Assembly (NCBI GenBank): GCA_948470475.1
Contig: OX419339.1
Span: 18,991,075-19,055,074, forward strand
Direction: 5' to 3'
Length of the DNA stretch: 64,000 nucleotides
DNA from: Galaxea fascicularis
Lineage: Eukaryota > Cnidaria > Anthozoa > Scleractinia > Euphylliidae
Shown: positions 37,301 through 51,800 of the stretch, in pieces
Layout of the letters: every line of letters begins with the position of its first letter
Position numbering within the stretch: the first letter of the stretch is position 1
The notes under the pieces: generated by a model
Told to the model about the DNA's origin: nothing
Database searches by the model: none
Seen by the model: the letters and a program-made list of their open reading frames with translations, nothing else
Made by a program: the position numbers and the translations under genes

Positions 37301-40300
37301 TGGTAGTTTCATTGTAGATGATTTAGTGTTTATCATGTAGTGTGGGAAGAGGAGAAGGTAGAATGATACAACATGACTTTGGACTCCAAGCTTGGAGCAC
37401 CATTTCTCTTTACCTAACCATGAGCATTGAAGAAAAAGTTCTGAGAATGTTACTGACATTTGCACACCTTCTAACGACAAAGGCTTGCTTAATTTTTACT
37501 CAGATTGTCTGTATTCAATTTTGTTCATTACTATCACTGGACAAAATTAATTTTTCATTTATTATTATTGGTAAATTAAGTTAATGTTGTTCTTCATTAT
37601 GTGCACAGTTTCCATATTCAGTATGGGATTTCATTGCTGTGCTCTAAGAAAAGTAGTTGGACACCCAAAATCCCCATACCCTTTTATACCATGGCATAGA
37701 AAATACAGCCAATCAGAATGCGAGAAAACCATTATACTGTATATTCGTCTGTATTCCACTGAATCTTTCCATTGTGAGCCTCATTGAAAATGTAATACCA
37801 TGTATTTTTTATGAGAAGGCTTTCTAGTGGTATACCATAGAATATCCTACTCATCACTAGTATTTTCTTTGCATACACACTTGCCTGAAGCCTTGTGTGA
37901 ATATGAAGAAAATATTGCACAACTAGTATGAAATCCAGGGTGCCCTGCATGTCTGCTCCATAAACTACTATTTCCTGGTCACCCATTAGCAAAAGTAAGT
38001 CACTGGGGACAACTGGATGCTGCTAGAGCACTGTCATGTATTGGAAGTTATTTATTTTCTTTTATTTCAGTTACACCAGTGATGCTCCAGAACTATATCA
38101 GCGTAAACTGGGTGATCTGGCTTTTCTGGTCCAAAACTATGAATTTGCCTACAACTGTTACCATACGGCAAAGAGAGAATTCAACAATGAACACGCCTGG
38201 TTTTACTTTGCAGGTGCACTGGTAGGAAAACGTCCTTACTTTTTAGAAGGTTGTTTAGATTTGAAAGTGGCGTAATAGTTTTTGTTCAATTCACTTTGTG
38301 TTAAAGACATACATGTGTGTTTTTTTTAATGTCAAAATAAAAGTCAGGTTAAATTCATTTTTTGGTGTACAACACATGCAGATCTATACTGTACATATGT
38401 GTTTGCCTGTATGTACATTGTGCATGTGAGGTACATGTATACAGTTGTATCTTACCAGCTGCAAGCATGTACTGACTTTCAGTTTGGATTTTGTCCTCCA
38501 GTACAATGCATTTTTAAAGTATAATAATGTGCATTTGTTTTTCATCAGGAAATGGCCGCCATATCAGCTTTCATGGCCTCACAACGTCCCTACCCCACCC
38601 ACTACATGGAGACATCTATCACTACATACCTCAATGCATGCAGGTAATGATTCATTCTAGTTAAGGAACTCTCAGTTTTTTGTAAATTCTATCCAAAGTG
38701 ACCTCAGTTACAGAGACACTATCTTATGAGTCTTTAAAAGCAATTGTAGGATCTCTTGCAGTTTGGTCAACTACATGACAACAACAGTATCACACTCAGC
38801 TATCGTCTTGTGTGTGACTTTTTTGTTCTTACCATATTGTGATGTCATCTGTGATCTACAGTGTGTAACTGAACAGAAGCACGGCAACATAGACTCTAAT
38901 TGTTTAATACATGTATAATGTCTAGACTCTTTTTAGTATAAAGTTGTTTTTTTTTCTTTGGTTTGGAGTTTTACTTTTATGACCACATTGAATTTTCAAT
39001 GTTATTTCCCTAAATATTCTAAGAAAAATAAAAACTAAAAATATTTTTAAAATGATGCTGAGCAAAACACCCATGCCTTAAAAAGATAAATGTACGTAGG
39101 TGAAAATGCTTGAAGAAAAGGTACAAAAATTAAGGTTTTTTAGTATTATACATGTACTAAAACAGTAGATAGCATTTTTTGTGTGCTCTGATTTACTACT
39201 CAAACTTGGGATAGCAAGTGCTATTGAGCTCCGAGCAACTCAGTTGCCTGAAAATCAACTGGAATAAATGAGTTCAAAATCATTATTTTTAAGCTCTGTT
39301 ATCTCACTGTTTTACTATATACTGAAACAATTATTCACCTTGGTGTCGGTGGCCAGTTGTGGATATTTACCTTGCTGCTTTGCGGCTTGTTAAAATTAAT
39401 ATCCACCACTAGCCACCTTCACTTCAATATATAATATTATTGTTAATGACAAGTACAGTGTACATGCACTTTTTCCCATTTCTCCAAGTTATTAATAATC
39501 TTAATTTTCAGGCAGCACCAGTTTGCTATCAGAGCTACTCTCCTCAGCACTGAAGCTCTCAAGTCACGCAATGTGTATGTTGATTCTGCAATGCAGTTCA
39601 TGAGGATGACTGCTGAGGTAACAAACCTGGCTGAATAGACACTGGTCTCTAGTGTTATGTACACAAACGAGGTGTGACAACACTAACAAGGCCTGTTGTT
39701 TGGAGAAAAACAAAATCCCTCCGAGAATCTGAACATTTTGCCTGGAATCGGGAGAGACTCGGGAATTTTTTCAGGATTGTAATATGTCATAGTACCAGGA
39801 TATTGCAGAAAAAAAAAGCAAAATTTGACATGCTTTCGAGAATGTCACCCAAACAATTGGGAGGATCTTCCAAATTCCCAAGACAACTTAAAGTTGCAGA
39901 CAGTGTTGCTCAAACAAAGTTTGTTAAAGTTGTCACCCCCGTTACTCAAGATAGATCATCTGAACAGCACACATCCAGTAGTTTTGTTGAAACTCGAGTA
40001 GCGCGCTATGGTGGTAACTTATTGGCCTGCCTCTTGGGATTCTTATCTCTGAAATGAAGATTGATCCTTGCAGTTGTGAATGCAATATACCGTATTTTCT
40101 CGATTTAACCCCGGACCCCGATTAAACACAGGCCTCGTATAAACGCCGAGTGAAAACTAGTAGTTTTAAAATATATGCCGGGGGCGTTTGTTCGAAAACC
40201 TGGCGTTTGATCCAGAAAAGGCGCTGTACTTGCAGTCAAAGGATGTTGGCGAAGTTACCGATTGTGAACGCAAAACATTTTTTAATTGAACGCATCTGCT

Positions 40301-43300
40301 TGCTATGTACCTGCTATGTACTTGCTTGTTCATGCATTACTTAATATGTTCTGTTTGCCTTGGTAATAATCATTTTTGATGACTTGGGGACTGCAGTTTG
40401 TAGGGTTGAAAAAAAGAGAATAATCTTTCTGCCCTAAGAAACCTCTGGGTCTCGAAGAACAGACAGTAATAATCAATTAAGAAAGTAAAGAAAATTGTAC
40501 CTTGTTAATAAACGCTGGACCCCTATTAAGCGCTGGCTTCAAACAAATGCCAGATTCATCAAGCCAAGTTTGAAATAAATGCCATTCAAAACTATGAGGA
40601 TCAATCTTCATTTCACTCCATTTCCACAGTTCATGCATGATTTAGTTCATATACATCATTCTCATTCTTAGCTCTGTTGTGTCGATTTGAATTATGTATA
40701 AGGCCCCTCATGGGGAGTGGTCAATTAACTATTTTTATAACTTTCTTATTGTTTTGTACACAGGACTCTGATCTTCTATGTGCACTTCTCTTGGAACAAG
40801 CTGCCCACTGTTTTCTTCACACAAGTCCACCCATGATACGCAAGTACGCTTTCAACATGATTTTAGCAGGTCATCGATACAGCAAATCAGCACAGGTATG
40901 GAATGAGAAACTAATGAATTCCAACAGAAGTTTCAAGTGATTTTGTATGTTAAACGGAAACTATGAGAGTAATGGGAGTGTGAGACCTGATTTGAGCATA
41001 CATGTAGTAAGACAGCAAGCACTCTCTTTCTTCTAATTGTTTTGTAGCGTGCATGGGGTTTAACAAGCGGCCGGCAGCAAGTGCCCGAGGAGCTACGAGA
41101 AATGTGGCCATTCAGTCAATCAATTTAGTTTGTCAGTTCAAGTTCACACTGCAACCAGGTGGACAATCAGTCATGGTTTACAATTCACGACCCAACGTTT
41201 CGACACTCCTGTCTAGATCACTCCTGATGAAGACAACAGACAGGAGTGTCGAAACGTTGGGTCGCGAATTGTAACTTTTTAAGTTACATTCATCAATTTT
41301 CAAACCAGAGTAGCATCAAACCATGTCTGATTGTCAGTTAGTTATTGTCAAAACTCCGTAGTATCAACAAGAATAATTGACTAAGTGCATGGGAGGTGGC
41401 AGTCAAAGTTGAGCTACAGAATCAATTTCTATTTGAATCTCTGATCTAAAAGGTATATGGTCTGTATACGTCGTTGCAGCGTCAAAGGTGCGGTGACGAT
41501 GCTGTATGAGCAGATAGCAATTTAAGTAAGAAAGCTTGAAGAAAAACGATTTAATTGGTGTTGCTTTCGTGTGATAAATTAATACTGTTGGTAAGCTTTT
41601 CATGAATGTACTGATATTTTTTCACTTTAAACAGAGGAAGCACTCTCTGCGATGTTATCGTCAAGCTTTTCATGTATACAATGAAAAGTCGTGGCACCTC
41701 GCTGAGGTATGTGGTGTAATTCTAAGCATAATAATTATTATTACGTGTTTCTAGGTACTATTATTTTAATTACTTAGTCTATTAAACTTAATTACTATTT
41801 TAACTACGTTTAAGGCAATTAGATCGCTTACATGTATGAGGCTAGGCTCATTGGAAGTTACTGTAGTTAGGGCGGATGAACAATTTTGGTATTTACTATC
41901 TTAGTAGCCAACAAAATGTTTCCAGTGAGAAAAGAATAGGTTAAGTGAAAATGGTCTCCTTTTAACAACTATCTCTCTGGTCTAAGCATTGATCACTTTG
42001 AGTGGATTCTGAGGAAATTGTGAAAACGCGCTGATGTTGTTTCAAAGTGCTTAATAGTATTTTGAAAGTGTTTCGTTTACCTCTACGTTTTCCTGTTTTG
42101 ACTTTATTGAAAAAGCAATCACTACTTACTGCTTCCGCAATAGTTTATGTAAGGAAGAACCAGGAATTATCGTAACATGAAACGAAATACATTTAAAATG
42201 GTCCTTAATTAAAAAGTATACTTATTGTTGTTTTTGTCTAACATTGTGCGCCAGTGTGTTTTTGTGTTCAGTTATTTCCCGAAGCTTTTAAACCTTGCGT
42301 GTTGGTGAACAAGATAAGTTGGTAAGTTAAAGTGTAGAGCATTCTTTTTCAGGACCATATAAACTTCACTCTTGGCCGGCAATCGTTCAACTTGCGTTTG
42401 TTGGAGGATGCGCAAACATTCTTCAAACAGCTATTAGAGTATGAAAGTCTTCAAGCGCCGGAGCAACAGGCCTCCTACCTGAGAGAATTTCTCTTTGTTT
42501 TTAAGGTACTTTTTAGTACTTGTTGGACCTTTATTAGTTAGTTGAAAGTGTGTTTGGCAACTGAAAAGATCCAAGGAATGTATTTTTATGGAGTTCGGTC
42601 CATTTTTACTCACAGAGTATTCTTGTGTAAAGTGTGACTTGTGTGTGTTGTATGAATATTCTACATAGCGTTTTTTGTGAGTTCTTGGGCGACTTTTAAA
42701 TTGATTCAGGATTTGATTCCGGACATCCTGGAAAATACTTGAATTTTAGTCTAGCATTTTCTAGGACAGAAAAGTCGTTGAAAATTGTAGGAGGTCCTGT
42801 AAAATCCTAGAAAGAAACTGAGGAGCAGCCAAATGGAAAGATTCAAAACTGAGGCCTTAGGGGTAGGAAAGTCCTGGAAAAGTCTTCTAAACGTTTTTCT
42901 GAAAAAGGGAACGAATCCTGTGGATATTAACTCATAAATAAGTTACATTTGACATTGTTGTTCTCTTTTCTTTTTACCAGCAACTGAAAGATTTGAAACA
43001 AAAGGATAAATCACAAGCAGATCATCTCCCTGTTTTACCCTTACCTGTGATTGATCAAAATTTGACGAGAGTCATTCCCTGCTATGGGCATGGCTGGCTT
43101 CGAGGCAAACACCAAAATAAGATATTGATGAACAGTACTCATGAAACCAAGGACAATTTTTTTAATCAGACATTTCCTGTGAAGGATCAAATGGCTGGAA
43201 ATAGCAATTGGACTTCTGTCGGACGTTCTTTTTTTGAGGATACATGTAAATTTGACCCTAAGGTCTCTCAACACTGGATTCAACTTGAGGAAGAGACTTA

Positions 43301-46300
43301 CGAGAGTGTCAATGTTACTCCTTTACCGCCATCTTTCCGCCCTCATGTGCCATGTTTAAGTTCAAGAACGGTCAATAGCGCGAGGTCTCTCTGTGTTGTC
43401 AGAGGTATGTTTTGGTCATGCAAATGATGCTAATTAATCATGGCAGTAATGCTGATGATGAAGTTGATGACGCCGATGATGATGATGATGATGATGGTTG
43501 TAGTATGCAACATGAAGGTGTAGTATGCAACACTACAGATCAGAAAAAAAAAATGATGCCAGAAAAGCTCCTACAAACTTAAGAAAGTGACTTTAAGGAG
43601 GCTTGAAAGGGTTTTTAGCGGAGCATACACGTGTGTAAATAACACACGCCATATCTATAAAAGTAAGAGCACGCGTATGTCGCACATACTCAAATGCTAA
43701 TCTTGTGGACTCGAAATGTTTGAAGTTTCGTAACTTTAGTCGCGTATATTTCCGCTTTCGCTCGGTAGATTTTTTTCATTTTTTCGGTAAGAACTAAGAT
43801 CAGTTGACTGCGTTTATAGTCTGACTTTTAAAAAATTCTGTAGGTAGGAGAAAAAAATAAGAAAGCAATAATCAAAAAGTAGGTTTTATCCTTAATTTGC
43901 CCTAGAGAATCATTCCTGGTAACATATAATGTAGAAGTTTGAGAAGATTTCACCGACCTGTTTTTTAAATAAGATAAAAGGTTTCGATTTTAGGGGCTCA
44001 ACTGAATGCATCATATGGTTGCCATGGTAACAGCTTTTCTGAAATAAATGTCATGTAACGAATCTATGATGTTTCTTTTATTTCTGTGCCAAATTTCATA
44101 GTGATATGATGAACCAAACATAATTTAGAAAAGAATTTGTAGAACTTGTCTCGGGAAAATGAAAACTATTTCGAACCACCTTAACTCCAAGTTAACTATG
44201 ACATTTCCCTTTTTGCTTTTGTTGGGCTTGCTCTGTTAGTTTTACTTGAATAGTGAGTCTTGTTTCTTTTTCAGAAACTGTTGGAGTCGAGATTGTATTG
44301 AAAAATCCTCTCAAGATTCCATTGAACCTCACAAATGTTTTATTACTTTGGAAATTCACTACAGAAAACGATACAGATAGCGTCTCCAATGAGGTTGGTT
44401 TAGTTGTATTTGCATTTTGTTATCATGTACTATGAACAGATGCAAAACCTTGTTTTGGTCACTTATGCTGTCAGTATAGGTTACCCTGTGAAGGAAGATG
44501 TAAGTGATTATTGCTGTTATCAACACTACCTCAGCATCAGTGCAAATAAAGCCTGAAAAACAATCAGGCTTGTACAGGAGTCGCACCCGTGACATCTGCG
44601 ATACCAGTGCAGTGCTTTACTAGCTGAGCAAACAAGCCAACTGAGAGCTGGCCATTTTTTGAGTTCGTAATAAACCCGTGAAGGACGAATAAATGAGTGT
44701 GGATATATGATTTCATATATTCACACTCAGGTTACCCTGTACACCTGCATACCGCTATGGAGACGGTGTAACTAATGTCTATAAATGGTCTTTGACATGC
44801 TCTTTGAAACCTGCATGTTTGCAGTTTTCCTCTAGAGATGACGTTGTCAAAACTGAAGTAATCAAGAGCTTTGATATCAGTGGAAGTGGATCAAAAGCTG
44901 TAAGTAGATGACGAGGAATTTCTTTTGTTTTTCTGAATGTACCCTTACTATTCTGAAACGGTTGCGTTACAAATGACTCTAGGGGAGTATACAGAGTTAC
45001 ATGTGTTCAGCCTGAGTCCCCATATTTTGTTTTTTCCATGTAGTATAGTGATTATGGTTGAATGTTTCCAACATCTTTTGCTATATGAACAGTCTCTAAC
45101 AGTCTTTAACTCACTCGATAAGGACTGTTTGAATCTGCACCTTGAAATTACACTTAGAAGATTCGTACTAGTAGCCGGGATGGTCACACCATAACCCCTA
45201 AAGTCAGCAATTTTATATCAACCTCGACTTCAGTAAAAATTGTAGAGACTTGGCTCCCACCCTGAGTACCCGGTTGTTCAAGAGCCGATCAAAGATTAAA
45301 ATTTAACCAAGGATTTTATTCCTCTATCCCTAATTTAAGTTTTCAAACACTGATATTCAGCAAAATTTAAGATTAGAGGAAGTCAATAATGAAAAACAAA
45401 TTTAAAAACTGCAACCATAGCTTACGCTAATCATGGATTAAGTTAATCAGGTTTCGAACAGCCCGGCCCTGCTGTCAGGGTTTTTTAAGTGAGAGATGAT
45501 CACTAGTAAAGTAGGAGGCTCTTCAGCAAAACCAGAAGAAACAAAACAAAGAAAAGAAAAGCGACCTAAACACAAAGTAAGCGGGTATAAATCCCAAAGT
45601 AAGCAGCGATCAATATCCGGGTGCCGCCTTCTGTTGAGAACCCTGTGCTGTGTCATGCTAGAGAGGTTTTGACTGTAAATGAACACTGAACATTTCTTCG
45701 TTTTGGGATAGGTCCAACTCACTGTCATTCCTTACAAGACGGGGCAGCTTTCCATCACGGGAATCAAATACAGCCTAAGTAGTGTGGCTATTAACGGACC
45801 GATTGAAGAGAAATTCTCCATACCTTCTGTGCCGAACTCTGCCATGGTTGCTGTTAGTATGCTAGGAAGGTTAGACTTGGATGTGAAAGGTCCACGGCTC
45901 AACAGTACCAAGACTGAAAAGACAAGTGTTGTCTATGGACAAGACAATCGACTCAACTTAGAAGTGATACCAGCAATGCCGCTTCTCGAGGTATGTGTTC
46001 GAGCGTTCTGTGGATCCACTGAAGTGAAAAACTTCACAGAAGACTTCCTCAAGAAAGGACAAAATTCGTTTGGTTAACAGGACAAAACTAATTATCAGTG
46101 CCAACGATTTATTTAAAACTTTCAAATTTACATTTTCTACGGCGCTGCACTTCTCTCAAGTGGGCTGTTATAAACTCTAATCCCCAAGGTATCAGTGTTG
46201 ATAAAACGTGTAGTTAATAACCGTCTCCCACCCTCCTCATTTTGATCAAAAATCTTTTTGAATTTTAGTAATTAGCACCTGTTTCAAATACAGTACATTC

Positions 46301-48789
46301 AGCGTTGAAAACTTGTTGTTTTGCTGAAGTGACAGGTTTGGTAACAGTTAATCAAAACTTTGACATACACAACTTACACTGGACTGACACATTTTTTGTA
46401 TTCAGTTTTCCTTTGAAAGTCCTTGAAAATTTTTCTGAATTAAGGCTCAGTTCTCCTTCCACAACTGCGCTTTGGGTATGAGATAGTTGGTAGGCGACAA
46501 GGTGGCTGTGATCACCTGATATCCAACAAGCGCGAGTGGAATAGTTGTTTTGTTAAAAACGCCCACAAATTACATGTAAGGATGAGTCTTCTCTATTTTA
46601 TTTTGTCCGTACAGTTACCATATTTGTAGAGCATAGTAAAATCCCTCACTAACATACCTTGGTGACCAAGGAAATGATAACTCTAGAATTGCATTATGTT
46701 GGGTGTTTAACAAGTATTGTTGTTCCAGGTTCGTTTTTCTGGATTTCCAACCAATCTTCTTTGTAATGAAGTGGTTCAAACTGTGGCAGAGTTTACCAAC
46801 TGCAGTGATTGTCGCGTCGAAAAGCTCTACATTACAACCCCCAATCCAGAATTCTTCACCTTCGGTGGAATATCGGCCTGTACAACTGGGAAAACGACCG
46901 AAAACCTTGCCACTTGTAACCCGTCCATTAATGACATAAAGCGAGTGTCTGAAGTTCCCATTCCAGGTGGTACCCTTGCCCCTGGAAGTTCTGCCAAGCT
47001 GCCAGTGTGGATTCAAGGTGACAAGAAACCCGGTAAATCCAAACGAGAGGTGTTGTTTTACTACTTGTCGGCAGATAAAACATCCCTCATGAGGTGAGAA
47101 TATTAGCTAAGTAGAACAGTGATTTAGATATAGTTGAAACAGGAATCTAAAAAAACAGAAGTACACGGCCTTCAGAGACGAATACCCCGAGCATTGTAAG
47201 ATTTCTAGCCAAGAATTTTAGCCAAGTGGAACAGTGATTTCAGTAGAGTTGAAACAAGAATCTAAACAAGCAAATGTACACGGTTTTCAGAGACGAATAA
47301 TTATCCTAAGCATTTCATGGAGGTGGCTTCAAAAGTAACTCTCATTTTTGATTTTTCAAACTGGAACCACTTGTTCAACCAGTTAGAAGGAAAACCCAAA
47401 CCAACCGTGAGTTTCTCGCACTTAAGGTAGGAAGCTTTCTCAACATGTGATGTACAGATTGCTCCGAATTCGGATTGGTTGACTGTGCTGTTTTATTTAT
47501 CAGAGTAATTGCTTGAAAATCGCTATTAAAGATAATAATCAAGTTGAAGTAGCTGGCTGATTCGAACAGGTGCGCAGACACCACTGTTTGGAACCCGTTA
47601 ATGAAACCACTGTTAAAATTACTTACATTCTTTGTAGTATGACGCGGCTGAGCATTTCCATTCGCCCATGACTGAGATGTCTACATCGTACGCCTTAGCA
47701 AGTCAGGCTTGTTCATTTTTCCCACTTGATTTCATTCTAAAGTTTTTTGATCTTTCCCTTCAGTTATCGAGTTCTTCAACATGCTTTTGACGTGACTACT
47801 AACAGTTCTGTAGCTGTGCATGCAACAGCCAGACGAAACAGACACTCAGGTGTTGTACAAAGGTATGTGATTCATCATGTTAGAATGTGGGTGTGTTCGT
47901 CCTCCACAAGTACTGCAAGTAATTCTTATACTGTGTTCTTATTTAAACTCCAAACTCGATCCCAATGTTAGGCTGAATAGTATGTAGCTATCTTTACAAA
48001 GTTTGTATGGACCATGTAAGTGACTTTTTGGCCTGAAAAGTAAGAGTATTTGCACCAAATTGCTGTTTTCTAACATGGCCACAACCACACAAGAAATAGT
48101 TTTGTATGTCCTCTCATATGCGTATTTTTGTAGGACGCGCCCATCCTTCTTGCAGAGGCCAGAAACAAAAAACAAAAACAAAAAAAACAAAAAAATAGGA
48201 TGTTTTTTCCAAGTTTGAGTTTTCTTCAAACTTGGTGATTCCAACCAAGCGCTACACTCGGGCATACTCTTCCGAAGTTACATAATCTTTATTCTTTTTA
48301 TCTTCCTCGCAGGTCTGAGGATCAAAATCAGCTGATTGTGGCTTTGGACGTGGAAAGTATTGTACGGGTCAGTAAATGCCTTTTTTTGGTTTTAATCTAC
48401 CCATTGGGGTGCTTCAAATCGTCTGCACTTTTTGGAGGATTTAGCATTCAGAGGAATACAGCTGTAGATACCGCCACGCCCTCTTTTATCAATGTAGACT
48501 AGCGTGATGTTTGTTTTCATTCTATCAATTCGTATAGCATCGCAAAGGCTATTTGCTGTCCTTGTACATGCCTCTGTGTACCTGTATTGTTTATGAATGG
48601 CAAATGCCTTTTTCATGAACGCAACACTATAGCATAGAGTGGTTTTCAATTGAGTGTCGCAAAACCAAAACCAAAGCATTACTCTCTCCAATCACACGAG
48701 ACGAAGACAGCTCAGGGAATCAATCAGAATTTGAAGAGATTACACACAACTGGTGCCAAGTGCTGGAAAATGCGCTCGTCAACTCGCGA

Positions 48790-48823
<34 letters not shown>

Positions 48824-51800
48824 GTGGCGCGAGTTTTGTCAACCAATCGCAAAGCGAAGTAAATCATAACCAAAGTAAAAGCGAATTACTTTGGACACTC
48901 AACTGGAAACGGCTCCATATGACAGATGCTATTGATTCAATACTCAGCTATCGACACAGAATCTCTTGCACCCTATACTTCAAACTTCATTTGTTGAAGA
49001 TGTGTGTGCTTGCTTTTTTTGTTTGGACAGTATTCTGTAGTTGGAATGGATTGGTGTGTGTGCTGTTTTTGTTTGGACAGTTTTCTGCTGTTGAATTGGA
49101 TTGTTGTTGTAACAAGAATTGCAGCATACCGTTTGTGCGTCTACATACAAAACGTATGATTTGGACAGAAGTGTCGAATCGTTACAATGATTGGTCTTGG
49201 CATACTTGTTCGGCGGTGATTAACGGGTGGCCATTTGTTTTGTGATTCAGGGTGAAGTTGCAAGAAAACACATTGAATTCTCTGTTGTTCAAGTTTCTTG
49301 TGCAAGCAAGAAATGGACCTTGCAACCCTTGAGCCATCATAAGACAGGTAACTTTGTATGAAGGCAAGTCGAGACAGCTGAGCGAGAATTGTTTGAAATG
49401 TTTGTTTCGTAATGGGGCTGACTTACAGTTACTAAAGTAACCAATCAATTTCGTGCGCGAAAGTTTGATCGTGACAGTTCGTTATAGTTTGTTGGTAACA
49501 TAGAAAAGGTGGAAATGTATTTTGTGAGGAAGTATGTTTTTCCGCTGCTGCAGGAACGAAGAGGATGTAAAAGGAGACGGGCGCATGTTAATTGTTGCAA
49601 GGTGCACCGTCTTTGAACTATCAGTCGTGTAATGAACTCGCCATCAGGGAAAATGATAGATTGACGCGAAAATTGCTCAAGATTGACATTCCTCGAATTG
49701 TTCTTAAGTGTACTTTGTTTTGTGTAAACAGATGGAGCGATTAAAGTAAAATATGGAGAAACGGTCATTGTCCAGTTTAAAGCTATAAAACACCAAGGTG
49801 AGGTCATCATATAGAAATATAGAATTTCTTCTTGCCCAGCTGGTTTCTGCATCCCAGCATAAAATCACCCATGAGCATTACTTGTCATACACTTGGGTGG
49901 TATTACACTTTGAAAAGATATCAGAAAGACAAGTGTAGTCTTGTTTCCAGTAGTTATTCTTTCGCTGACCCTGTTTTTCTTGCATGGTTTTGATGTCCAT
50001 GTGTCATTTTTTCAAGGCTCGAAACCTAAATCGAAGAAATAGATCTTTTTCTTTCTTTCCTTTTTGTTCTGTTCTCTTTTCCGTCTGTCTGTTGTCGCGT
50101 CTAAAGGTATTAACGAAGGCGTCTCCATTTTTATTGGCCTTACAGGTGAAAGCAAGTCTTCGGATGAACTGCACTTCAGCCACGTTTGTTTTGTGGAAAA
50201 TGAAGTAAGCATTAAATTGAACATTTGCTTAAATAAAAAAGATGAAGAACATGGGGCAATCGCTTAGGCGGCGATAATAGGGACCTTAACAGTTGGGTGT
50301 AAGTACGCCGGACTTTTCAAATTTTGTTCGCATGTTGTACATGACCACTAGTGACATCAATCTTGTTTCTACAATCTCCTGATCTGCTGGTAAGCAACAA
50401 GGAAGAGGGAGGGTTCAGGGGAGATGACTGGTTTGAAATTTGAAAATCGTATTCGTACTTGTACTCCATCTCGTACTCAAGTCTAAAGGTCCCTACTAAA
50501 TCAGACCGGATGTGCATCTTGCACAGTGTAGAGAGGGCAAAAACTGTTGCACATCAACGTTCACTTTTTGCGGGAATTTTTACTTAGCAAATAGATTTCA
50601 TTTGGTAGTGCAGGGCTCAAAATAACAGCCAGTCAACGGACAATGTCCGGCCAGAATGGCGACTTGCTCAGCCAAAAACCTTCAATCGCCGGTCATGTTG
50701 ACCGGTCACGTGCGCATACTGTCTTCAATAAACTGTGAAATCCCATGAATTGTAATATTAGATTTTGTCTCTTTGCAAACATATAATTACGTTCACAAAT
50801 TAAAAAAGGATGATGGTTTAAGCCATTGTGTGCATTAAGCCACTTCTAAACGAACGAATAAATGATATTTTTGGGTTAATAAGCCGTCATTAGTTAATTT
50901 CAATATTTTGACCGGTCAGAAACGAGACGTGATCAAGCTAAAATTTCTTTGGCTGGTCAACATGACCGGCAACCGTCTGAAAATTTTTTTGAGCCCTGTA
51001 GTGCGTGTGAAGTCTGATAACAACCGTATGACATCAAAACCTGCGGAAAACAAAGACTTACGGCGAGTAGGGTGGTTGATGTTTTTACCACGTTTTGACG
51101 TCATTCGTGCGTCATCAGATAATTCATGCACTGATAAATGGAATTTTTTTGTACAATTTTTTTCTACTTTCTTTGACTCGTAACATCAGGCTTTAATCGA
51201 AAACTCCTCTAATTAGACCAATCAGAACAGTTTAAACTGTCCATTATATAAAACCAAATCTTCGTTATTTACATTCTCATCTTTGATCCTGAAATCCATA
51301 TTCTGAATGGAAATGAAAAGTTCCAAAAGGTTCAAGGTTCAGGGCTGTCGCTAAGCTTAATAAAAGCTAGATCCACGCTTGGAAAACTAAAGCAAGGCTC
51401 TGTTGTAGCTACTAGTTAAACATTCGTTCTCAGGCAGTTTCACTTAAGTTAGGGATCAAACAACCTGACAACAGGTGCTAATAATGATACCAGCAGCCAT
51501 CACGTCAAGGTTGCTACTTCCGGCTTCTAACACGCTAAGTCTATATGCCGTCCTGTTCACGGTTCAAAGTTGTGGTTGTTATGCAGTAATGGCGAGTTGT
51601 TTTTCTGTGTACAGATCCCTGCCTCGTGTTCGCCTGCTATCGACTTCTTCTTCAGGTCAGAATCCTGGCAAGAGCAGAGAAACCTCGCACAGAATGCAGG
51701 TTCTGAGACCGAAGATGATACATTACAAGTTGACATTGGTTTGATTGTTTTCTGGCAGGTAAGTCCCAGGTCAACTGAGGCTTCCTTGAAAATTAAGATG

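Noticed and set aside
39674..40057. Plus-strand 127-codon frame in TRAPPC8 intron 10
   Set aside because: It starts beyond the exon 10 donor, which is well supported by the TRAPPC8 protein. No motif; probably a transposon-derived intron segment.
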